NCBI GenBank assembly: GCA_031002005.1
Contig: CM061919.1
Location: 229,212,739 to 229,276,738 of the forward strand
Reading direction: 5' to 3'
Length of the DNA: 64,000 nt
Source of the DNA: Vandiemenella viatica
Taxonomy: Eukaryota > Arthropoda > Insecta > Orthoptera > Morabidae
The translations under genes were made by a program, and so were the position numbers. The notes beneath the pieces were generated by a model. The model worked only from the letters and a program-made list of their open reading frames with translations, was not told where the DNA came from and ran no database searches. Positions 37,201-49,300 of the stretch are shown here, piece by piece (within the stretch, counting starts at the first letter, position 1; each line of letters begins with the position of its first letter).

Positions 37201-40200
37201 TGAAGGCAGGAGGGCAGCAATGATTACACAAAAAATGAGACCAAAACACTGAACAATATTTCAGTGCACCATATTGCCTACTGTATGATTCATATACATC
37301 CGTGCTAGATGGTTCATAAAGAATAATGTGCTGAATGATAATATTGTAAAATTATATTAGTCTCGCATTTTGTTTTTTGTCGTTGCCCTCTTGCATTCAA
37401 GTTGGTTGAGTGATGGGATTATTTCCCATATCCATTCTTATTTAATATTGTATAGTGTATTTATGTTTGTTTATTAAGTAATGCCAATTAAATTAGTTTG
37501 AAAATGTTGTTTGGCATTAGGTGACCGATTTATCTTTTAATACTTTTACATAAGTAGATAGCAATAAAATTATCAATTAAAGAATATAATAATAATAAAA
37601 AGAAAATGCCTAAAGGTAATGTGAATACATTAAGTAAGAGGGAAGATAAACCCATTACTTAACATAATTTGGTGGTAGGAGGACTATAACAAGATAAAAG
37701 ACAAATAAAAATTGCTGATGCAATGAATTGACATAAAGTTAGGGTGGTGTCTGCAATTAACCTACAATTTGAATTAAATGATTTTTTATATATAGTTCAG
37801 TTAACGGTGGTAGAAGAAGACAGACAAGTGACTAAATAAAAAAATGTTATAAATTGTGTTAAGTAATTACAAAAAAAGTACCCACCAGTGTGGCTGCATG
37901 CTTTAAGGTGCCACCACACTGGATGGGAGAGGTACAATGGGTCCTGGTTCATGTCCCGGCCCCCGTGTATTGTCTGTCCTAACTATGATTTTTAGGTGAA
38001 GTTGGGACAGTCCCCAATCTGCACCTCATAAACTACATATTACACACACAGAACACAGTTACATGTTTTACAGACAGATGGCAACACATCTGCTTCCCCA
38101 AAAGAATATAAGCAATAGTCTGACGACAAATATGCTTTCAAAATAAGCCTCTGGAAAGAGCAAGTGCAAGGACAGACACGATTTAATGGAAAAATCATGT
38201 GTAAATTTAGAAATAGATTCTGTAAATTTCAAAACTGCTGAATTATGTAAACATTTTCAAAATGTCCACATAGTAGACATAAGTAATTTAAATAGGTATT
38301 TGCATACACGACATGGCCTACACTTAAATTTGCTAGGTAAAGATTATGTATGTTCCAAAATCACAAAAATAGAAAATTTGAAATTTAGTAAAATGATAGA
38401 ATCAATGCCATTACATTGGCACCAGGATGATCAGGAATTAAGAAGTCATAACCAGGGAAACTTGTAAAAGAAGCCAGACCTTGTCAAAGGTTTGGAAAAT
38501 GCATGACAAGAATTCTATATAAAAATACAAGTGTTATAATAGTACCAGAAACATGAGAGAAAACAATGCAGCAACACATAATGAAAATAAACAAAACATA
38601 TATCATCAGAATGTCCAGTCAATTTCAAATAAAACCGATTTATTAGAGGTAATAGTTAATAATCAAATCAGAGAAATTTCAGTTTTGTGTATTACAGAGC
38701 ACTGGCTTAAGAATGAATAAATTCAATATGTTAGTATTTCAAATTATATCTTGTCTAGTAATATGAACCTTTGTTACATAATAATCACTTGATTTCAGAA
38801 AAGAACTTTGAATTCACAGTCATTAAACTACCCAAATTTAAAAAGATATTAGTTTGTGTGTACAGATCTCCAGATTGAAATTTTGACTTATTCATACAAA
38901 GATTAGAATCACTCTTAAACAATAATAGCAAGCAAAATCTTGATTTAATAATATGTGGAGATTTCAATGTGGACTATCTAAAAAGCACCAAAAATAGATA
39001 CTTGTTAACATAACTCCTTAATGTATATGGTTTACATCACACAGTAAATAATCCAACAAGAGTCACAGAATTCAGTAAGACAGCCCTTGATCAAATTTTC
39101 ATAAACAAAGTTTCTTAGTTGAAGTATAAAACCCAGGTTTCAGTGATCATGTGGCTCAGATACTAACTATGTATGTGAAAGAAAAAAATATATACACAAT
39201 GCCACAAAGAAAATAAAAACCAGGCCATTTAGTGAAGAAAACATTGCAAACTTCAATTGTTTATTAAGTAAGGAATCATGGGCAGATATTTTTCAATTAG
39301 ATGGTTTAAATGAGGAATTCAATATGTTTAGTAAGCTAATAAAATATTATTTTGATATAGCATTTCCTCTAAAAATAAAAATAATTAAAAAAAACAGTGC
39401 ATCTCATAGCACCTGGATAACAGCAGGAATAAAAAATTCTTGTCAAAAAAAGAGTCTGCTTCACAAAGTATGCAAACAGAACCACACTACACCTGAATTT
39501 GAGGCCTACTATAAAAAATACTCAACTATATTAAATAAGAGACATTGAAAAGCAGGAAAGGAAAATTCTGAGGAAAATATTCGGCCCAGTTTTTCGTGAA
39601 GGAATTTGGATAAAGAGGCCATCAAAAGAGCTCTACAAACAGATAGAAACAATAACTGACAACTTTAGAAAAAGAAGGATGAAATTTTATGGACATATTA
39701 GGATGAACAAGAACAGGCTCACAAGGCAAGTCTTCTAGATAGTAAACACCAGTAAAAACAAGATTAAATGGATATCTGAAACAGAAGAGGACCTTAAAGA
39801 ATTGGGGATCACACAAGACAACATAAACAATCGAGAACAGTTTAGAAACATCATAAAGAAACATACACTTAAACAAACACAAATCAAAAAAGAACAGAAA
39901 ACAAATGGTCAGAAGAGCGCAAGAGAGAACACAGCGAGCGTATGAAGAGAAGTTGGGAAGAAAGGAAGAACAAAAAAACATCATGACTACTCAAGTTTAG
40001 TCACTCTCTCTAAAGGGAATAATCGAAGAAGAAGAAGAAGAAACAAAGTTATAAAAGAAGCCAAAAAATTGCAAAATGATAGATTTATTTATAACTCCAC
40101 TAACAAAAGCAAAGCTATGTGGGATGTAATAAGAAAGGAAACAGGCGAAACTAAAAAAATTAGACCAAAATATTTCATTAAAATGTAGTAACGATGTAAT

Positions 40201-43200
40201 TAGTGACCCAACTGTGGTAACAAATCTTTTCAATGATTATTTCACTGGTATTCCTGAAGAGATATTTAAAATTCTTAAATATAATTCAAAAATAGAGGAT
40301 AATAAGAGAAGAACACGTGGTGGATCACTTTTTATTGATAATGTTCAAGAGGAAGAAATTGCCATTGCCTTAAAAGAACTAAAGAATAAAACAACTAATC
40401 CATGAAATGGAAAAAATCTATTAAAAAAAATTAAAAAAAGGTGATGATGATGAAACAGAAAAAAAGCAATAAAATAAGAAAATAGTTGTTTTTATTTTTT
40501 TTGTCACCAGCCACTGCAGTCAGTTTGAAACCAACGATAAAAAAAATATTTTTTTGTGCACATGGTAGTGTTAACTGCAGATTCAATTCTCAAATCTGCC
40601 TTATGCCCGACCTCTCTAAAAGTGGACTCCCTATGCAGTGGCAGACGCCAGCAGCTGACTTGCCAGTGGCAGACTCTGGGAGTCAGTCGCACAGCGGGGC
40701 GCTTCCTATGGCGCAGCGGTCGCCCAGTGGTCCTGGTACCGGAAGGTCATTAGCGAGCTTGATATAATGTTTCTTTTAATGTTAGGAGTTCGGTATGAAG
40801 CCAGAAACAACTGATCATTTGGTTTTTGTTGTTTGCTGTTTGCATAATTCACTTACAAATGCATTTCTCAGAAAAAAAAATACCCATGTCATTATAAAAT
40901 AAACAAAAAAGAACAACTACCAACTGAAAATCTTGGATCGTTAACAATGGGGCTACCAGGGGCGTAGGTACTATGGAGCTAGGCGGTGCAGTGCACCGGG
41001 GCCCTCACATTCAGGGGGCCCCCAAGCATACCTCAAGGGGTCCCTAAGCGCACCTCTAGGGGCCCTCAAGCGCAGTTGGGCCCAAGAGCCTTCACGGCAA
41101 ACTGCCGACCTTTTTTTTTTTTTAGCTCTACCGTCGTCTAATGGGCCCCTGAGAACACAGGAGCCCCTCACTAAGGGCCCTCGCTGCTCAGGGGCCCCTA
41201 AAGAAAAATTCAAGGGCCCCCATCCTCAGTTTAGGGGGCCCCTACCAGCACACAGAGTAAAAAAAAAGGTTGCCCGTCTGGCCTGAGGGCCCAAGATAAA
41301 TTTTTTACACCGGGGCCCTTGTTGACCTAGCTACCCCACTGGGGGCTATGCACATGCTAATGCATTTTCTGTTTGAGACTCATTCACAGAATACTTTAAC
41401 AGCAGTGCTGGTGTAAGGTTAACACCCTGGCAAGGCAATTACGTTGCAGAACTCATTAGGACTACTTTCTAATTGTATTAAAAATATGTACAAATGTTAT
41501 TAAAAATTTTCACCTGTATTTATATGAATTCACAATGTTAATTTTTTATGTATGATTTAATATGAACAGTGGGAACTTTCAGGAACTTTCAGAAAATTAG
41601 AATCAATAATACAATAAAAATACTAAATCAAGTTTTAATTGTAATCAAACAATGCAAAGTAGATTGTATTTTTTTAAGGCTTCTGTAATAATAAATTCTA
41701 GATGACCCGTGCGAAAATTTCCTGAATAAATGAATAGTAAAGTTAGGGGTTTGTAATAGGATTAAAGAAGAACCGCCTCATTTGTTTCAATTGTTTATTT
41801 GTTTAGTGTAATAGGTATATAACAAAAATCAATGCCAGTGAAGCAGTTTATTAATATCTCTGTGATATGTGCTACTGCTGTCTAACAGCTTGGCTCTGAA
41901 CTGTCTCATGCACGTGACATTTACAGTTATTACTTTTATCCTTAATGGGTCAAATTCAAAAAAATTCGTTCTTAAGATATGATTTGACCAAAGCAGAGAC
42001 CTTAATTTTTAATATGATAGCTCATTTATCTAGTTCAGTTAGATATCAAGGGAGACAAATAGCTCATCATAAAAAAAACTTTAAGGAAATAATAATCATT
42101 TTTCCCTTTAATGGTCAAATTCCGAAAAATTCATTTCTTAAATAAGATGTGACCATGGCGGAGACCTTAATCTTTCAATTGATATCTCCTTTATCTATCT
42201 CGGTTAGATATCAAGGAAGATAAATGACTCGTGACACAAAAACGCGTTGTGGAAATATTGATACGTTTGCCCTTTAAGGGACGAATTCCGAATTTTTTTT
42301 TGTCTTAATACATGATGTCGCCAAAGCGAAGATCTTAATCTTTAAAATGATACTTCATTTAATGAGCTCAGTTAGGTATATAGCAAGCAAGATAAATGGC
42401 TCATAACATAAAAACAGCATTTTTTGAAATATTGATAGTTTTGCCCTTTAACCGTAAAATTAAAAAAAAAACTATTTTCTTAAAATATGATATGATTAAT
42501 CTTTAGAATGATACCACATTTATCAATTTCAGTTAGATACAAAGGAAGATCATGACTTGTGAAAAAAAACTTATAGAAATAATATTATGATATAGCAACA
42601 AATAACACGAAGGCAATAAACAATATTAATAAAGTTGTTAGATTATATTGTATTTTTATTACCTTATCTTTCATTAAATTTTGCTATCTTTTTTCACCAA
42701 ACATTGTCCTTCCCAGACTAGTCTTGTACAGTGGTGAAGAAACATCATATGTCATTTACACTCTAATTCCACCAATTTTTTATCGTCCCCCACAGTAAAT
42801 AACAGCTTTCGGTCTGGCATATTTTGAATGTTCTGCTAGCGGCTGTGTCTATATTGCTCTCAGACCAGTACAGTCACATGGCTCAAGTGGCCGTTTTCGA
42901 GAACGCGGGTCACCGCCGCTTCATAGGAAGCGCTCCCGTTGCTTTCCATTGTAGCATTGTTTGTGTTCATCTTGTGATTTGTTTTTTCATTTGTGGTATT
43001 GCAACAGTACATAGTTGATACCAGAACAAAAGAAATGTTTTTAAAATACAATATTTATGAACCTATATGACTACCTTAAACATTGTATTTATAGAATACT
43101 ATCCTTCACTCCCTAAACTTATTGATCATGTTGTTTAAAACAATAATGTATTACAGACATAATGTTTCATGCATCACTATCTAATCACATCTTCCCCATC

Positions 43201-46200
43201 ATTATTCATAACTGTGTTAATATCTTCTATTGACATAGCCATAATATTATTTGTACATATACGCGTACAGTAATGATACTAAGGAAAAAGAAAATGGCTT
43301 TTGGCAATATAAATCACAAAGGAAAGGAAAACTGACTCATCACTCACCAAAGTTGAAGGTTGCGACGAGTTAAAAATATATATGACAAACAAAAACATTT
43401 ACAATATTTCAGGTTTACACCGTAATCATGTTCTGGAGAATGATTCATGCGTTTCGGGAGGTTTGCACACGTTGAAGTTTGTCATGGGGTAAACTTCAGT
43501 GTGTGCACCCCACCTGAACTACATGACTCATTCCATAGTACATGAATAAGCTGTAAAACCGAAATATAGTATGTTTTTGTTCATTGTATGTGCTCACTCA
43601 TTTCAGTCTTCAACTTGGTGAGTGATGAGTAATTTTCTCTTTTCTTTGTCATTTGTATGTATACAGTAACACTTATTCATGTGGAGGAAAGAAATTGTTT
43701 ACTCTTCCTCTTTATGTGGTCTAATATGACTCATAAGGAGTCTCTGATCTGGCTACTATTTGTCATTACAGATTACCAGAATACAGATGTTTCTAAATAG
43801 ATCTATAAAACAGACTATTGATTCTAGTTACTCTCTGTTATGGTCTCCCTATCACTGCAATTTTTCTTACTGTTTTATCAGTTCTTCTGTAAACTAGAAA
43901 CGTTATTTCCGCTTTTTATCTAAAATTTTATTTCACTTTTACCAGGAACCAGTTGTGTGGCTAAAACATTTTCCTTAAATGAATTGTTTGTTATAATGAA
44001 ATTAAAATAGAGAAATATGTTAAAGGATTCACAGTTCAGATGAGCCACAAAAATTTATTTCATATGTGATTGTTTCATGCAGTAAGATAAATTAGTATTA
44101 GTATCGTGGTAGAAGGGCAGCAGGGATAAGGTCCACAAACATGAAATACTCAATATTTCGGAGCTATGCTCTCACTCATGAAATTGGAAACATGCGACTT
44201 ATCTTGTAAAGGCAACCATGGCGAACACTTCCAGGTTAATGGTGATTTTGATCATTACAATCAGACTGATGGTCATGTGAGAGAAAGCCAATATCAGTAG
44301 AAATGTTAATTGCAGAAATGAAATTAATCAAAATTAAATAAGAAGAGGCATGTAAAAGAGGTGAAAAATTACTTAAAATGTAAAACATAAATAAAAAATA
44401 AATTAAAAACATGAAACTAAAATCTGTATGTAAATATAAATTATATCTGTCCTACTCCACTGTTTCTGAAATTTATCATTTCAGTTAACAGTAAATATAT
44501 GAATCCAAAACATACTGTTTACAAGTGTTAAACTAGTTTCTTGTAGACTGTGTTGTTGCTTTATGGTGACTTAAATATTTTTCATCATTTTAGTGAACAA
44601 TCCAACCCAGGTCACTACTGGTACCATAGCATCCCAGTCCTTCTTTTGTGTGACTGATTTTCTGTTTCAGTATGAGAAATATCACACTTGCTTTCTATGA
44701 GAGCTGGTGCTGAGCAGGTCAACCTATACCATCAACCATTTTGTATCGAGAATCAAGTGGATTAACATGTTCTGTTTCCATTATTTGGATTAGTTGTGAG
44801 AAGTTGTTTACAACTATATTTTTTAGAGTAGGGCTGAGTAACAAATGGAGAATTTACATGTTAGGAAAGTATCAGCTGTGATCCACAATTGAAGACCAAG
44901 GAAACTAAATACAATTTATCTTGCTAGCACTAGAAAAATAAAGTAATTCTGCCACATACATATTCTTCCAGCATATATCAAGAAGTTGATATAAAATTGT
45001 GCTCCTTAAATGTATATGTATGTTCAGCAAAAACAAATATTTAGTTTCTGCATCTGTAGTAGCTTACAGATCCTTCTCTTACAAACAAATACTGCATGCA
45101 TTACCAGCATTGTAGTTTGTGAATAGATCTGTGGAGTAGGGAATCAAAATGCCTGTGTATACTGAATAGCAGATCTAGATACTGCACAGAAGACCACAAT
45201 GATATACCCCATATAACCTTTATACACTTCTGTTGCAAATATTTGATCACCAGCTTTGTTAAAGTAGCTTATTTACTTTTGGCACTAGAAACTAATTTTT
45301 TTAAAATCATTCTTCAGAATCAAGTAATGCTAATCCACTTATTTGCAATCTGTCTGCACAAAACTATTTAATATTAAATAAAATTATTTAATATTTTGCT
45401 GCAGGAGTAATGTTTCCTGTTACTGACATGGATTTTTTCCCCTCTCCATTTACAGTCCTGTTGCTCAGTACAATGAGATGACACATGATGGGTACAACAA
45501 ATTTGGCAGCAGTGGCCCAGGTAATTATTACAATAATCTGCCATACCAAGGACCACCTGTGCATAACAGCTGGCAGTCACAAAGGCAACCTACCAGACTA
45601 GGTATGTTTGGAAGATAATCTGTAAATTTAAAGATTACTAGTATCTGCCGTTACTGATATTATGGTTATTTATTAATTACTCAGGGACTTAAGCACAAGA
45701 GGAAATTCCTCTATACATCTTCTACTCACCCTTTGTGGCCATGTTTACTGTAAAATAAACAGTCAACCCCAAGGCTCTTTCCCATATAACAGACCACGCT
45801 GCAAGATGTGTGAAATACACCATGCTTCCACCACTTTCATCAACCCGGTCACAGGGGAAAGCTTCCCTATCATAGGACACACCACCTGTGAAACCACACA
45901 TGTAATATACCAGTTAACATGCAACCACTGCCTGGCTTCATATATAGGTTTGACCACTAATGCACTCTCCATAAGAATGAATGGCCACCGTCAGACGGTG
46001 TTCACACAGAACCCAAAGCACCCAGTTGCTGCCCATGCTATAACCCATGACTTGAATAATTTCAACTCTTGTTACACAGTCCATGCTATCAGAGTTCTCC
46101 CTAATAGCAGCAGTTTCTCTGAACTCAGAAGGTGGGAACTTGCCTACCAGTACAAACTTGGCACAAGGCAACCACCTGGTCTCAACTTAAGATAATGCCC

Positions 46201-46317
46201 GGTCATTATTATTAGTAGCACATATGTTTAACCTTTTTTTTTTATTCCTCTCCTTTCCATTACCTATACTGAACCACCACTAACCTGAGGTGATGTTTAC
46301 TTCATAAATATTATTAT

Positions 46318-46353
<36 letters not shown>

Positions 46354-49300
46354 CTAATTATATTTTGATCTTCCCACCAACCAGAAATTAGTTTGGATAT
46401 TTATTTTTGTTCGGGTATTAGCTCTTTTTCACTGCCCCTCTACTTTTCCGATGTTTGAATTTACCCCCACCATTTTCTCAACCGGCGGTCTTTCTGTGAG
46501 GCAAACTCCGGCTGCACCCACCTCTCATAATGTTCTCTCGTTGACGAAGGGTTTCTTTCCCGAAAATTTCTTTATTGTTGTGTTTGTGTCTTTTATGTAA
46601 TTTTGCGTGTGGAATAATTTTTTATGGGGGCACTTATAGATCGTTTTCAGTAAATTCCACCCCCCCCCCCCCCCCGGGTTTCCTTGGTTTGTTTTATGCC
46701 AGTGACCTTATGACCGCAACCGCGTTTCCACTGTGCAGTCTAATTATCATTTTCGGGCTTAGGTCCTTCCACCCCCACCCCCGCCTCCCGCCATGTTGTT
46801 TCTCCCCCCTCCCTCTCCGCCCCGACCAGCCGACCATGTGCACCCCGTGTGGTCTCCTCAGTTGGTTGCTAGCTTCCGCGGGGCAGCCACCTCATCCTAC
46901 AACCTGATGAAGAGCTAAGCTCGAAAATTTGTATTACCAAAGATGAGGGCTCCAGCGGCGTCAAAACACGAAAAAACACACAAACACAAACATAATACAA
47001 ATTTTCGAGCTTAGCTCTACACCAGGTTGTAGGATGAGGTGGCTGCCCCGCGGAAGCTAGCATTTTTCTCCTATCCCAATGTCTAATATATCCGCTCTCA
47101 GCGCCTTTGTTTCCAAACAAACTATATATATATATATATATATATATCACCCTCCCTTCTTCATTTTCTCCTGTTCACAAAGAGCCAAGTCTCGAAATAT
47201 TCATTGTTTTTCCTGGGTTTTGTGTTTATTTATGTGTTCACCCCATGATACCATCATATAAGGTAAGTGATGGTTCATTTTGCTATCCCTTTATTTTTGT
47301 AAATCCATTCACTAATTAGCTCCTATTATTTCCTGGTAACTATATATATATATATACACAAAAGAAACACATTACGGCAAACGTCTGGTTATCCGAGTTC
47401 CAATTATCCGAGCCGTCGAGTTAACCGGGGCAAATTTTTGAAATATGATAGGGAGCTATTATGAAGATATGGAATATTTTTCCAACTAGAGTGTGTATGA
47501 TATTAAGCATGATACTGTAGCGCTTGCATGTATCGCCTGTTGCTGGTTCAAGTATGAGTCACGTCTACTGGCTGTAGTTAGGTCGAGCCTTTGCTGTTGT
47601 ATGCGTTCGCGCCTTTTGTCAGTCCATCCCGTGGCAGGTCACAGAAGACAATTAAAGATTTTTTTGGCAAGTGATCGTAATTAATGTACAAAACAACTTT
47701 ATTCCTCCACAAATTAGTTTTACACTATAAATAAATTGTATTATTTCAGTTTCAATACTTTTTTGATTCATTGTAACCTCTTTCCAAAACCTCCGGTTAC
47801 CCAAGTTTTTCGTTATCCGATGTGGTCCCGGTCCTGTTTACCTCGGATAATCTGACTTCTACTGTACTTCATTTAAGCATGAATTTACCCCCTTTTTAAT
47901 GTAGCTCTATTATATGATTAACATGTATTAGAAATACTGTCCAAAATTAATCTTTGTGTAACACTAATAGTAAAATGCTAATGTTAAAACGCTAAGTTAC
48001 ACACAATTATTCATGCTCTGTAACTGAATTATTTAATTATCACAATAGGAAGCACTGTTTGTTGGTGATTATATATCAAATTTCCTCTTTCTTTGTCACC
48101 ATGCTAATATAATACATGCCAAGGACCACATGCAAAAATGCATAATATGGGGTCATTCTTAATTTATGTCACAGATTAAAGGGAGGGGTTGGGAAGGTGT
48201 CCACTACATTTTGACATGAAAAAGAGGAAATACTGTTTTAATCAAGTTATGCATTAAAAGTTTCAAAATTTCTGATATCAAGAGATTAAAAAAAGGATGA
48301 CAATTTATGGATTTGCCACATTCATAAATCAGACAGAAAAGAGCATAATCTCAAGTTTTAAACTATCAACCAGAGTAAAATTGTTTTAGGTTATTTTCGT
48401 TTAAAAGAACCATCCTGTAACTGATACAATTTTTTTAATTTTATTTATGTTCATAAAAGTATTTCTAATAATGAAAAAAGGAGACAATAAATACACACTA
48501 TTTTGGGACTCCTTAATCATGTGAGGGAGTGTAACTGGCATACATAGTACTCTAGCATATGCATGAACTGTTATATTTAATGTATGAATCAGCATTAGTT
48601 CTTGCTGATTCCCATTTTAGTTTACTCTTCACTTACCGTATACTCTCTTACATGATTTGTTTGCCCAAAATATTATTTATTTGATTTGTTTGCTTTTTTC
48701 TTTTAAATTTAACTGAAACCCTCCTGCCTGCAGCTATGGTATGTGGTGGATTTAATTTCTCTATCCTTGTTAGAATTCATATTGTCTCTTACCATTATTT
48801 CCTGATGCATTATTATATAACTAGACGACCCATGCGAAAATTTCGCGAAAAAAAATTCTGTGAAAAGTGAGGTAGAATATGTCACCAAAGCTGAGTCATT
48901 ACTCTTCATACACCTACTTCATTTATCGATTTTGATTGTATATCCAGGCAGATAAATGGCTAGAGACACAAAAAACACATTTTAGAAAAATTAACATTTT
49001 TGCCCTTTAAGGGTCGAATTACGAAAAATTCCTATCTTAAATTATAATGTTACCACGGCGGTGACCTTAATCTTTAGTATGATACCTCATTTACCTATAT
49101 CGGTTAGATATCAAGTGAGATAAATGGCACGTGACACAAAAATGCGTTATAGAAGCATTTATACTTTTTCCATTTAAGGGTTGAATTCCAAAAACATTCT
49201 TTCTTAAAATATGATGTCATCAAATCTGAGACATTACTCCTCATAATCTTACTTGATTTTTCGATTTTGGTTAGATATCCAATGAGATAAATTGCTTAAG

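Noticed and set aside
45763..46171. Minus-strand frames opposite the Penelope-like endonuclease
   Set aside because: The + strand carries the GIY-YIG motifs; the minus frames have no recognisable content.
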